This document shows, one piece after another, positions 1 through 7,761 of a stretch of 31,281 nt of DNA (positions are counted from its first letter, which is position 1; the number at the start of each line of letters is the position of its first letter). The notes beneath the pieces are model-generated. The model ran no database searches. It had not been told where the DNA came from and saw only the letters and a list, made by a program, of their open reading frames with translations. Origin of the DNA: an uncultured Campylobacter sp. (GTDB taxonomy: Bacteria; Campylobacterota; Campylobacteria; Campylobacterales; Campylobacteraceae); NCBI RefSeq assembly GCF_938017705.1, contig NZ_CALIIS010000097.1, forward strand, positions 1-31,281, read 5' to 3'. The position numbers and the translations under genes were made by a program.

Positions 1-428
1 TTCATCGGATTTTTGCTGCTGCTTAGCCTTATGCTTTGAAAGGCGAATTTCAAACAGCAGCCTCACGAAATTTTGCAACTTCAAGGAATTTCAAATTTCG
101 GAATTTCGCAGAATTCTGCAGCGAGCGGATTTGGATTTTAAATTTTAAGGCTTTTGGGCTGCAAATTTAAAAGCGTAGAATTTCAAGGCGCGGAATTTTA
201 ATTTCAGAATTTTAAATTTTGCGGCGCAGAATTCCGTAGCATGGATTAAAATTTTAAATTTCAAAACGCGCGGGATTTTAGGGTGCGTGAAATTTCAAAG
301 CGCGAAATTCATGAAATTCAAAAGCGGGATTTTAAAATTTCAAATTTTACGGCGTGCGAGACCGCGGTACGGCGTGTGAAGCTATAGTGCGCGAGGCTGT
401 GACACGCAAAGCTGTGGCGAGCCGCTCG
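1..428. other. Gene-free left edge, AT-word-rich spacer
   Basis: I see no convincing gene here. The stretch alternates short GC-rich pieces with many variants of AAATTTTAAA/GAATTTC, the same word family that fills the other intergenic spaces of this window. No ORF with a ribosome-binding site and no partial gene running in from the left edge is visible. It lies downstream of the minus-strand gene that ends at 429, so any terminator for that gene would be here, but I see no clear hairpin with a T tract. Confidence 0.6.
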
Positions 429-1457
429 CTAGCTCCAAATTCTTTCGTTTAGTTTTAGGTTTTTTACGATCGCTAAAAAGTGCGAAAGCTCGCGCTTGAG
501 CTGCGCGGCAGGGTCGCGGCGCAGTACGCTTTCGTCGATGTCGGGCTCGAAATTATCGCGCCCCGTATTTACGAAAATGTAAATTTTGCTATCTGCGAAG
601 CTAAGGCTAACGGGCGCGGCTACGGCACCTGCGAAGCGCAAGAGCCTCCGCATAAAGGCGGGCGTTAGAATATACATCGCGCCCGCTGCGTCCGCGGAAT
701 ACACGGCGAAGGCGGCGTTAAACTCCGCATCGTCCATATCTATCTTTTTTAGCCCGCCTGTGTTCGGCGCGCCGGCGCGAGCGGGAAAAATAAGGGTTTT
801 GGCACTTATGCGTTTGTTAAATTCCGCGTAGAAAAAGGTGCCGAGGATTTCGCTTTCCGAAAATCTATTAAATAAACTTACGTCACAAAATGCGAACTTC
901 ACGCCGTCATAAACGCCCGAGACCCTGTCGTTTCCGCCTTTGAATTTATCTAGTCGAAAAAAGAGCCCCGAGAGCTTAAGCTTGGCGGGATCGATACTGC
1001 CTCCAATATCGTATCGATAGCCGAACGCCTTGAAATAAGGCATTAGATAGTGCTCTTTAAAAGCGCACTGAAATTTTACCGAATAATCTTGTTTAAAGCC
1101 TCTAAACAATACGAATAAGCTCGAAGCAGCCAAGATTAAAGTTATAATCGCGAGTAAGATATATTTGGAAATCGTGGGGCGATTTTGTAAATCATCTAGA
1201 AATAGGCAAATTATAAAAAAACCCGCAGCTTGGATCATCGTAGCTTTTATAGGGGTTTGATCGAACAAAATGACCATGATAAGAACAAGCGCGAATAATC
1301 CGATAAGCGGCAACAAATCCGCCATACCTCCTCCGTCGCGCAGTTTGTATAACAAAAACGCGCCGTAGCCGAGCATGCACGCCGCCGCTAAGATCGTATT
1401 TCTTTTCGCCTTATACAAAAGCCCCAGCCTGATCTGCTCCAGCTCGCTTGCGCTCAT
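429..1457 (-). CDS. DUF3137-like membrane protein
   Basis: A 342-residue protein with four hydrophobic segments in its N-terminal third (about residues 20-38, 44-65, 70-88 and 97-117). A soluble C-terminal domain of about 220 residues follows. The order of membrane helices, then FKxxY...YF, then a stretch around LFFRLDKFKGGNDRVSGVYDG, resembles DUF3137 proteins; this is recognised by eye, not searched. Those proteins have no established function. The ATG start is preceded by AAGGGG at a normal distance. The gene stands alone between two word-rich spacers, so context gives no clue. The soluble domain probably faces the cytoplasm, because the helix count is even and the N-terminus is short and charged; that topology is inference. 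Confidence 0.75.
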   Translation of the reverse strand: MSASELEQIRLGLLYKAKRNTILAAACMLGYGAFLLYKLRDGGGMADLLPLIGLFALVLIMVILFDQTPIKATMIQAAGFFIICLFLDDLQNRPTISKYILLAIITLILAASSLFVLFRGFKQDYSVKFQCAFKEHYLMPYFKAFGYRYDIGGSIDPAKLKLSGLFFRLDKFKGGNDRVSGVYDGVKFAFCDVSLFNRFSESEILGTFFYAEFNKRISAKTLIFPARAGAPNTGGLKKIDMDDAEFNAAFAVYSADAAGAMYILTPAFMRRLLRFAGAVAAPVSLSFADSKIYIFVNTGRDNFEPDIDESVLRRDPAAQLKRELSHFLAIVKNLKLNERIWS

Positions 1458-1837
1458 TTTGCCCCTTTTAAATTTAAGATGGATTATGACGCTTGCGGGC
1501 TTTAAATTTACTTACGAACGGCGACGAAATTTTAAAATTTAGACTTGGATAAATTTGCGATTAAATTTAGCGACAGATTGTTTAAATGAAACAAAGACGG
1601 AATTTTTGTAGAAATTTAAGCGGCGCGAAATTTTAAAATTCTGCGCCGTAAGAGAGACAAAAATTTTACGGACGCGATTTAAATTTCGCTATAAAATTTC
1701 ACTGCGCCACGCCGTAAAATTTCGCAAAATAAACGCCGCAGATTATGCCGTAAAATTTACGAGCGCCTGGGCGAATGTCGCGAAATTTACGGACGCCCGC
1801 GCTGCAAAAAACACCGCGCGGACGCCGCTAGCAAAAT
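1458..1837. other. Intergenic spacer of 380 bp
   Basis: No gene is visible. The spacer contains repeated AAATTTTAAAATTT-like words separated by GC-rich pieces with GCGC and CGCCG. It lies downstream of the fumarase genes and upstream of the DUF3137-like gene on the minus strand. Read on that strand, the fumarase end is followed by a GC-rich inverted segment and a run of six T at about 1805-1830, which could act as a weak terminator. The hairpin is poor, so it is not listed separately. Confidence 0.5.
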
Positions 1838-2398
1838 TTAGATTTTTCTATAAGGAGCCTGACCTACTTCGTAGAAGTTATTGCCCTCGCTATCGATCGC
1901 TACGATAGCTGGGAAATCCTCTACGGTAAGTCGCGCAACCGCCTCGGGGCCGAGCTCGGGGTAGGCTAGCACTTCGTATTTTTTGATACTTTGGCTGATT
2001 AACGCGCCCGCGCCCCCGATAGCGACCATATAGACGCAGCCAGATTTTTTCATCGCTTCGACGACGGCGTCGCTGCGGTAGCCCTTGCCGATCATGCCGT
2101 TGATGCCTACTTCGTTTATCATCGTCGGAGTGTATTTGTCCATTCGTCCGCTAGTCGTAGGTCCTGCAGCGCCGATAGCCTGACCAGGTTTGGCAGGGGT
2201 CGGCCCCAGATAATATATCGTCTCGCCGGCTAAGTTTACGGGTAGCTTCTCGCCGCGAGCGAGGGTTTCGGTTAGCGCCTTGTGTGCGGCATCGCGGGCT
2301 GCGATGATGGTGCCGCTGATTAGGACGTTATCGCCCGCCTTTAGGCTTTTTACTACGCTTTTATCGAAAGGTGCGGTAATTCTTTTAACTTCTGACAT
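1838..2398 (-). CDS. Class I fumarate hydratase, beta subunit
   Basis: Beta (C-terminal) subunit of the two-subunit class I Fe-S hydro-lyases, which interconvert fumarate and malate; the closely related L(+)-tartrate dehydratase has the same architecture. Family landmarks seen are LxxGDxVLISGTIIAARDAAHK near the start, the PGQAIGAAGPTTSGRMD region, GKGYRS and a C-terminal FPAIVAIDSEGN. The start is set at 2398, giving MSEVKRITAP and 186 residues. It has AAGGAGGA directly upstream, overlapping the stop codon of the alpha gene. An in-frame ATG at 2428 lies inside the alpha gene and lacks that site. The overlap implies translational coupling of the subunits. The substrate cannot be decided from sequence; fumarate is more likely in a Campylobacter with a reductive or oxidative C4-dicarboxylate pathway. 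Confidence 0.9.
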   Translation of the reverse strand: MSEVKRITAPFDKSVVKSLKAGDNVLISGTIIAARDAAHKALTETLARGEKLPVNLAGETIYYLGPTPAKPGQAIGAAGPTTSGRMDKYTPTMINEVGINGMIGKGYRSDAVVEAMKKSGCVYMVAIGGAGALISQSIKKYEVLAYPELGPEAVARLTVEDFPAIVAIDSEGNNFYEVGQAPYRKI

Positions 2399-2408
2399 GA
2401 TTTCCTCC

Positions 2409-3254
2409 TTATAGTTCAGCGTCGGCATGGCGAGCCGCGTGGCAGTTGATATTAACGGCGACCGGAAGCCCCGCTATGTGGGTCGGATACCACTCTACAT
2501 TTACCTTAACAGCGGTGTTTATGCCGCCCAAACCTTGCGGACCGACGCCCGTAGCGCGAGCCATCTCCAGCAGCTCATCCTCTAGCTTGGCGTAGCGCTC
2601 GTCGGGATTTCTGCTGTCGATCGAGCGAACCGCGGCTTGCTTGGCTAAAAGCGCCGCCTTATCCATCGTGCCGCCGATACCGACGCCTACGACCATAGGA
2701 GGGCAAGCGTTAGGACCAGCGTATTTGACCGCCTCTAAAAATACTTTTTTTACCCCCTCGATGCCGTCTGCGGGAACGAGCATTTTTAGTATCGATTTGT
2801 TTTCGCTACCGAAGCCCTTCGGGGCTACTTTGATCTTAAGTTTATCTCCGGGGACGATACGGGTATTGATGACCGCGGGGGTATTGTTTGTGGTGTTTTT
2901 TCGCTCAAAAAGCGGCTCTGCGACCACGGATTTACGCAGATAGCCGCCTACGTAGCCGTCCGCAACGCCTGCGTTGATAGCATCCTCCAAATATCCGCCC
3001 TCGATATGCACGTCCTGACCAAGTTCGACAAAAACCACCGTCATACCGGTATCTTGGCAGATCGGCGCGACCTCTTTCGCCGCCAAATCGGCATTTTGTA
3101 AGAGCTTGCCTAAGATATCCTTGCCGATAGGCGAAGTCTCATTCTCGCGTGCTTTCTCAAATGCCGCGCGCATATCTGGCGTGACGTGATAACAGGCTTT
3201 TTTGCAAAGCTCGCTGACTACTTTGGTAATTTCATCCGCTTGGATCGTTTTCAT
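2409..3254 (-). CDS. Class I fumarate hydratase, alpha subunit
   Basis: Alpha (N-terminal) subunit of the two-subunit class I fumarase/tartrate dehydratase family, 281 residues, cytoplasmic. It should carry the oxygen-sensitive 4Fe-4S cluster that binds the substrate. Three cysteines sit in the conserved places: C66 in PICQDTG, C184 in NACPPMVVG and C271 in INCHAARH. The GVGIGGT and GPQGLGG glycine motifs of the family are also present. The ATG is preceded by AAGGAGAG. The first gene of a two-gene operon, it is transcribed divergently from haoC. Its promoter has a TATAAT box just upstream, and a 22-bp dyad overlaps the expected -35 region, which suggests regulation by a dimeric repressor or activator. 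Distinguishing fumarase from tartrate dehydratase would need enzymology. Confidence 0.92.
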   Translation of the reverse strand: MKTIQADEITKVVSELCKKACYHVTPDMRAAFEKARENETSPIGKDILGKLLQNADLAAKEVAPICQDTGMTVVFVELGQDVHIEGGYLEDAINAGVADGYVGGYLRKSVVAEPLFERKNTTNNTPAVINTRIVPGDKLKIKVAPKGFGSENKSILKMLVPADGIEGVKKVFLEAVKYAGPNACPPMVVGVGIGGTMDKAALLAKQAAVRSIDSRNPDERYAKLEDELLEMARATGVGPQGLGGINTAVKVNVEWYPTHIAGLPVAVNINCHAARHADAEL

Positions 3255-3283
3255 GATCTCTCCTTGTATTGAAATTTTAATGG

Positions 3284-3289
3284 ATTATA
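3284..3289 (-). promoter_or_regulatory. -10 box of the fumarase operon
   Basis: A perfect TATAAT on the minus strand, 30 bp upstream of the alpha-subunit ATG. Campylobacter promoters depend mostly on the -10 element, so the absence of a clear -35 box is not a problem. Confidence 0.6.
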
Positions 3290-3294
3290 TTCCG

Positions 3295-3316
3295 TTAAAC
3301 TAAAAACTTAGTTTAA
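3295..3316. promoter_or_regulatory. 22-bp perfect dyad, candidate operator
   Basis: TTAAACTAA is followed after four bases (AAAC) by its exact reverse complement. The core, ACTAA-N4-TTAGT, has the 5-4-5 geometry of Crp/Fnr-family sites. It lies in the intergenic region between the divergent fumarase and hao operons. It covers the expected -35 position of the fumarase promoter and lies about 64 bp upstream of the haoC -10 box. The regulator is unknown. Confidence 0.55.
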
Positions 3317-3379
3317 AATTTTATCTTCATTTAATAAATTTTAACAAAAGGCTAGAAAATAAGCGGTTTTTAATCTTTT

Positions 3380-3385
3380 TATAAT
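3380..3385 (+). promoter_or_regulatory. -10 box of haoCA
   Basis: A perfect TATAAT within a T-rich stretch, about 68 bp upstream of the haoC ATG. It gives a leader of roughly 60 nt ending in the AAGGAAA ribosome-binding site. Confidence 0.6.
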
Positions 3386-3453
3386 AAAATACCGCTTTCC
3401 GAATTATCAAATACTAAAAATTTTGCGAAGAAATTTTAAAATCAAGGAAACCT

Positions 3454-4011
3454 ATGAAAAAGAAAACTCTTGTGCTGCTCGTGGGCGCTTGTGTGCTTAT
3501 AGGAATGATACTTTCTCTTGGGATTGCGGAGATGGTTCACCTTACGGGCACCGATAAATTCTGCGTATCCTGTCATACGATGCAGCCGATGGCAAACGCA
3601 TTTCACAACGATGTTCACGGTGGCAATAACCCGCAAGGTTTCAAAGCCGATTGCGTCGCCTGTCACGTTTCTCATGAAAATACCTTTATGTATCTTTGGA
3701 CCAAAGCTCTAACCTCCGCAAACGACGTCTATAAGACGGTCTTTACCGACGCCGATAAGATCGACTGGCAAGATAAGCGCAAGGAGCGAAATCATTTCGT
3801 TTATGAAAGCGGCTGCCTGAGCTGCCATCGAAATTTAAAAGAGCAGAATAATCAAGTAAATAAAGCCTGGCTCGCGCATAGGGATTATTTCGCGGGCACT
3901 ACCGGCAAAACCTGCGTGCAGTGCCACGAAAACGTCGGCCACAAAAATATGGGTATAGAGATTACCAAATATTGGGATAAATACAACCGAGAAAATAACA
4001 AAACCAAGTAA
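3454..4011 (+). CDS. haoC: HaoC, NapC/NrfH-type tetraheme quinol dehydrogenase
   Basis: A 185-residue membrane-anchored tetraheme cytochrome c of the NapC/NrfH family. An N-terminal helix (residues 5-25) anchors it in the cytoplasmic membrane with the hemes in the periplasm. Four CXXCH sites are seen at C37, C67, C121 and C154. The first reads CVSCHTM, the CXXCHxM form typical of NrfH heme 1. The role is to oxidise menaquinol and pass electrons to the partner enzyme. The partner is not NrfA: the next gene, 10 bp downstream, is an octaheme Hao. This haoC-haoA order is the arrangement described for Campylobacter and Nautilia, where HaoC is proposed to form a membrane complex with HaoA. The start has AAGGAAA upstream. 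Confidence 0.92.
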   Translation: MKKKTLVLLVGACVLIGMILSLGIAEMVHLTGTDKFCVSCHTMQPMANAFHNDVHGGNNPQGFKADCVACHVSHENTFMYLWTKALTSANDVYKTVFTDADKIDWQDKRKERNHFVYESGCLSCHRNLKEQNNQVNKAWLAHRDYFAGTTGKTCVQCHENVGHKNMGIEITKYWDKYNRENNKTK

Positions 4012-4021
4012 AGGAGAAGCA

Positions 4022-5422
4022 ATGCTAAAAAAAGTCGCTATTTTAATAGCCTGTATCGCATCGTTTGCATTCGCAGAAATGCCCGCGCAGCATGCGAATA
4101 TGTCCGCGTCGGACGCGAACGTAAGCAATTCTGTAAACGTTAGTCTTACGAAGAATTTAAAGGTAAATAGGCAGCTTACGCCGCTAGCTAGACGCTGCGT
4201 CGAGTGCCATGCCGAAAAAACTCCGGGCGTCGTTGCGGATTGGAAGATGAGCCGCCACGCTCACGTAGGCGTTAGCTGTACCGACTGCCACTCGCAGCCA
4301 GCAGATAGCCCTATGGCAGCTAAAGAGCCGCATCCGAAAGACACAGACAATCATATTTCGGTGCTAGTTAGCCCAAAAACCTGTGCCAAATGCCACAGCA
4401 ACGAGGTTAAAGAGTTCGAAAACAGCGGTCACGCAAGAGGCGCTATGCAGATGCAAGCCAACAAAGGAATAGTTGATCTAATGTATCACTATGAAGGACG
4501 TGATATCCCTGATCTTAAACATGCGCCTGATATTACCGGTTGCTCTCAATGCCACGGTAGCGTCGTTAAAATGGATGAGCATAACAAGCCTACCAAAGAG
4601 ACCTGGCCCGTTTACGGCATCGGTACGGTTTATCCGGACGGTAGCGTAGGCGGATGCAAATCATGCCACTCGAGTCATAAATTTTCGATTGCTGAAGCTC
4701 GTAAGCCTGCTGCTTGCGCATCTTGCCACTTAGGACCTGATCATCCGGATATCGAAATTTACAACAACTCAATGCACGGACACGTATTTAACGCTGAAGG
4801 CAATGAGTGGAAATTCGATAGCGCTCCTGGTACTTGGGCGGTTCCTGACTACCGCGCTCCTACATGTGCAACCTGCCATATGAGCGGCGGTGTGGGCGAT
4901 CTAAACTCCACTCACAACGTATCTCAACGCTTGAAGTGGAATTTGTGGCAGCCTAAGAGTAATCTACGAACCGGCGGTAATGAGACCGCAGTAAGCGAGT
5001 TTTTAAATACTGGCAAACTAAACGTCGGCAATCCTTTGGCGGGTAACTTAAACGGTCCTGAGGCAGCGCGTGCGGAGATGAAGCAAGTCTGCAAAGAGTG
5101 CCACGCAAGCACCCACACGAATAATTTCTTTGAGGTGGGCGATAAGCAGGTACTTCTATATAACGTTTACAACGACGAAGCGACTAAGATGCTAAAAGAG
5201 CTTAAGGAAAAGAAACTCCTAAAAGACGATCCTTGGGCGGATGCGTTCCAGCGAATCTATTATGTTTCATGGCATCACGAGGGTCGCAGAATGCGCCAAG
5301 GCGCGCTAATGGGCGGACCTGATTATTCGCATTGGCACGGCGTATTCGAGGTCAAAAATGACATCAGAGAGATGCGCGAAATCTACGAGCGCCGCATCAA
5401 AACCGGCAAGATCGAGGAATAA
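4022..5422 (+). CDS. haoA: Epsilon-type octaheme Hao, ammonifying nitrite/hydroxylamine reductase
   Basis: A 466-residue periplasmic protein with a signal peptide (about residues 1-18) and exactly eight CXXCH heme sites at C59, C86, C121, C174, C212, C232, C282 and C357. It lacks the CXXCK site of pentaheme NrfA, and the heme count and C-terminal YVSWHHEGRRMRQG / GPDYSHWHG stretch place it in the hydroxylamine oxidoreductase family. Characterised epsilonproteobacterial members reduce nitrite and hydroxylamine to ammonium, with negligible hydroxylamine oxidation. They usually occur in genomes without NrfA. Electrons would come from HaoC, encoded immediately upstream; AAAGGAG precedes the ATG. 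Whether the tyrosine that cross-links subunits in true Hao is absent needs an alignment. A strong terminator follows. Confidence 0.9.
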   Translation: MLKKVAILIACIASFAFAEMPAQHANMSASDANVSNSVNVSLTKNLKVNRQLTPLARRCVECHAEKTPGVVADWKMSRHAHVGVSCTDCHSQPADSPMAAKEPHPKDTDNHISVLVSPKTCAKCHSNEVKEFENSGHARGAMQMQANKGIVDLMYHYEGRDIPDLKHAPDITGCSQCHGSVVKMDEHNKPTKETWPVYGIGTVYPDGSVGGCKSCHSSHKFSIAEARKPAACASCHLGPDHPDIEIYNNSMHGHVFNAEGNEWKFDSAPGTWAVPDYRAPTCATCHMSGGVGDLNSTHNVSQRLKWNLWQPKSNLRTGGNETAVSEFLNTGKLNVGNPLAGNLNGPEAARAEMKQVCKECHASTHTNNFFEVGDKQVLLYNVYNDEATKMLKELKEKKLLKDDPWADAFQRIYYVSWHHEGRRMRQGALMGGPDYSHWHGVFEVKNDIREMREIYERRIKTGKIEE

Positions 5423-5469
5423 TCCTTCTTAGTCTGCTAAATTTGCCGGACTAAACAGATCAAGCTTGT

Positions 5470-5498
5470 AAGCCCCTGCACTTCGCGGGGGCTTTTTT
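5470..5498 (+). terminator. Intrinsic terminator of haoCA
   Basis: A 10-bp stem (AAGCCCCTGC pairing with GCGGGGGCTT, with one T-G pair), a 5-nt loop ACTTC, then six T. It sits 48 bp after the haoA stop and is the cleanest rho-independent terminator in the window. Confidence 0.9.
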
Positions 5499-5667
5499 AT
5501 TTGGATAAAATTTTGGAATTTTATTTTGTAATCCGTAAAGCCCATCGAAAATCGCCCCTAAAAGCCACTACAAAATCACTGTCTAATTATTTAAGATCAT
5601 TGAGAATTTATGACGGAAGTAGCTGATAAATTAGAGTAAATTTATCTCTTTGCAATCCAAAATTAGC

Positions 5668-5673
5668 TACAAT
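5668..5673 (+). promoter_or_regulatory. -10 box upstream of the 138-aa gene
   Basis: TACAAT, 26 bp upstream of the ATG at 5700 and after the haoCA terminator, so this gene appears to have its own promoter. Confidence 0.4.
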
Positions 5674-5699
5674 CGCGCATATCATTTAAAAGGAATTTT

Positions 5700-6116
5700 A
5701 TGGACAAGCAAACGGCATTAGACTTTTTGAGACTTCATCAGCCGATGCCCGCGCAGCTTTCGGATCAGCTCGCGGCAGAGTTTCGCGCGGTGCGGGAGTT
5801 TTTGCGTGATAATCCCTGTGACGAGGCGCTTGAGCCGCTTTTGCGCTCGCTAAATGAGGGCGACGGCGCAGGTGAATATCCACTCGTGGACGAGGTGCTA
5901 GGTGCGGCGGACGATGCTGCTGCGGTAGCTGCGATTAGAGCGGTCTTAGAAGATCCGAGCGCGGGCAGCGGAGCGCGATTTTGGGCGACGCTTTTTAGCG
6001 TGAGCTTCGTCCGTAAGGAGCTCACCGCAAGCCTGGAGACATCGCTTAAATACGCAAACGATGATTTGATCGAGCTTACGAAGGAACAGATCGAAATGTT
6101 TAAACAGCTGACGTAA
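5700..6116 (+). CDS. Hypothetical alpha-helical protein, 138 aa
   Basis: I do not recognise this protein. It is acidic in the middle and looks entirely helical, with alanine- and leucine-rich amphipathic segments (residues 1-45, 50-100 and 105-138). It has no signal peptide, no membrane helix and a single cysteine (in DNPCDEA). It could be a small helical-repeat or adaptor protein. The ATG is well supported by AAAAGGAA upstream and by a -10-like TACAAT before that. It stands alone after the haoCA terminator, so the neighbours do not suggest a role. Codon use resembles the surrounding genes, which argues against recent transfer. Confidence 0.75.
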   Translation: MDKQTALDFLRLHQPMPAQLSDQLAAEFRAVREFLRDNPCDEALEPLLRSLNEGDGAGEYPLVDEVLGAADDAAAVAAIRAVLEDPSAGSGARFWATLFSVSFVRKELTASLETSLKYANDDLIELTKEQIEMFKQLT

Positions 6117-7362
6117 AGCTAGCTGCATAACTTATGGTTGCGCTTTACTCGCCAGATTGCGCCGTTACAAAGCAAATCCAAATTTATAAAAATCGGCTTA
6201 ATCGCAGGCTACTTTTAAATTTTAAAATTTTGCGGTCGCTTAAAATTTCTAGAGACGGCGATTATGAAAGAGACGCGCTTTGTTTTCTACGCGCTGTGGC
6301 AGGCGCCCTGTGCGAGGATTGCTATCGGCAAAGAATAGCGTCGCCGCTAAGTGCGAGCGGCGCAGGCACCGAGAGATATGTGCCTAGGCAAGGGTAGAAA
6401 TTTTACGGCGTCGTTTGAAGTAAAATTTTAAATCTGCGGGCTTGTGATAGAATTTAAGTCGTAATAATGAAGCATAATTTAATATCGCTACGAGCTCACC
6501 GCTGAAATTTTAAGCTTGCGTCGCGCAGTGGCAAGATTTCGCTCGGTGCGATCCGTACGAAATTTTAAGCCGTAAAGATAAAGCGGAATTTCTCATACGT
6601 GATTTTTTTGAGACGAAATTTTAAGCAATGAGTTTGAGGCGAAATTCTAAAGCGCGAGTTAGACTATAAACTCGCACCGTCGGTAGAGAATACCGCGTCT
6701 TTTTGCGCCCAGAACTTCGATTGCACGGCAAAGAATTTCACGCTTTTAGCATTGCAGCTACGAACCTCGGTTACGCAGCGAGTAAAACTGTGCTACGGTT
6801 ATACGACTAATGATGCCGCGCCATTTTGCAAGCGATCTTGTAGCGAGATTAGATTATGAGTCTCGGCGTGCGGCGTAGGAATTTGGGCGGGTGTGATCCG
6901 TGTAAGGTTGCGTGGCGCAGATTTTGCGTCCCCTTCTGCACCGCCAAAAAATTCTACCGAGCGGAGTTGTGATCTAGAAATTTTGCGGCGGCATGAAATC
7001 TCCTAGCGCGGATTTTGAGCTTGCGCAAAATTTCGCACCGCTAGCATGTGAGAGACCTGAAATTTTAAATTGCATGTCGCTTTAAAATTTTAAACTTATG
7101 AATTTGACCCGCACTTACTTTTAAATCCTAATTCCACGCCATGCTTGGCGATGAAATTTTAAAATTTCATCGCGCCAGGAGCAGCTCGATCAATCGGCGG
7201 ACGCAGTTAAAATTAAGTATAGATAAAATGCATCGGCGCGCGTGAAGCGGAGTTAAATTTAAATTGCGAGCAAAATTTTAAAGCGTGGCTTGGACCGCTA
7301 CGCGGGCGTTCGGCTCGGTTCTAAAATAGTTAAATTTAGCGCTAGCGCCTGCGGAGCTTCGG
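6117..7362. other. 1.2-kb region without a recognisable gene
   Basis: No protein-coding gene is supported. An open frame at 6134-6397 has low-complexity, arginine-rich content and no ribosome-binding site. A shorter frame beginning MKETRFVFYALW near 6263 stops after about 24 codons. The region is littered with GAAATTTTAAGC-like words. Three exact copies begin at 6504, 6559 and 6615, about 55 bp apart, with a variant at 6641. It may be decayed coding DNA or may hold an RNA gene I cannot recognise. A 26-bp palindrome lies at its right end. Confidence 0.5.
7148..7177. repeat. 30-bp repeat with a 26-bp perfect palindrome, copy 1
   Basis: GCGATGAAATTTT followed directly by its reverse complement, then GCCA after the final GC pair. 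The whole 30 bp is identical to the copy at 7699-7728. It lies downstream of the lipoprotein gene on the minus strand. Confidence 0.85.
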
Positions 7363-7581
7363 CTACCTGATTTTTGCGCTGCCGAAGCAAAGTCCGTTTT
7401 CGTTGCACTGCATATTTTCGATTTGCGGATCCTCGCTTTCGCCGCAAATTTGGATCATCTGATGCGACGCCTCGTCCATTTTGGGCTCGCTGCAATGCGA
7501 AACGCCTGGCTTTGGATGCTCTGGAGCGGAGCAAGCGCATATAAATAGCGCTGCGCAGGCGAATAAAAGAGCATTTTTCAT
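7363..7581 (-). CDS. Small lipoprotein, cysteine-containing
   Basis: A 72-residue predicted lipoprotein. The N-terminus MKNALLFACAALFICAC has a basic start, a hydrophobic core and a lipobox ICAC with C17 as the lipidated cysteine. The mature part is about 55 residues and contains four further cysteines (in SHCSEP, QICGES, MQCNE and LCFGS), which could form two disulfides in the periplasm. The ATG has AAAGGAT at a suitable distance. I do not recognise the family. The gene is flanked on both sides by identical 30-bp palindromic repeats. It follows the Sel1 gene on the same strand by about 180 bp and could be co-transcribed with it, although the repeat lies between them. Confidence 0.75.
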   Translation of the reverse strand: MKNALLFACAALFICACSAPEHPKPGVSHCSEPKMDEASHQMIQICGESEDPQIENMQCNENGLCFGSAKIR

Positions 7582-7698
7582 TTTAAATCCTTTTAAAAAA
7601 ATTTCATAATTTTATCTTTGTAAAACTGAAATTTTACGGAATTTAAAGCGTTTCGGATAATTTAACGCGCCCTTGCGACGAGTATGGCGGCGAGCATA

Positions 7699-7728
7699 GC
7701 GATGAAATTTTAAAATTTCATCGCGCCA
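7699..7728. repeat. 30-bp repeat with a 26-bp perfect palindrome, copy 2
   Basis: Identical over 30 bp to the copy at 7148-7177. On the minus strand it lies 34 bp after the stop of the Sel1 gene, where a terminator would be expected. It can fold into a 10-bp stem with a six-base loop but lacks a strong T tract. Confidence 0.85.
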
Positions 7729-7761
7729 ATTCATATTCTTGCGTAAATTTTTAAAATCACC

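Noticed and set aside
1805..1830. Terminator for the fumarase operon
   Set aside because: A T run is present on the minus strand, but the preceding GC-rich hairpin is short with a very small loop.
2399..2428. Upstream start for the fumarase beta subunit
   Set aside because: It lies within the alpha gene without its own ribosome-binding site; AAGGAGGA is placed for the ATG at 2398.
4022..5422. NrfA pentaheme nitrite reductase
   Set aside because: The NrfH-like gene upstream suggested it, but there are eight CXXCH sites and no CXXCK, so Hao family fits better.
6134..6397. Possible 87-aa gene
   Set aside because: No ribosome-binding site, low-complexity arginine-rich content and no sign of a folded domain.
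7298..7540. 80-aa minus-strand ORF overlapping the lipoprotein gene
   Set aside because: Shadow frame; the lipoprotein frame has a signal peptide, a lipobox and a ribosome-binding site.
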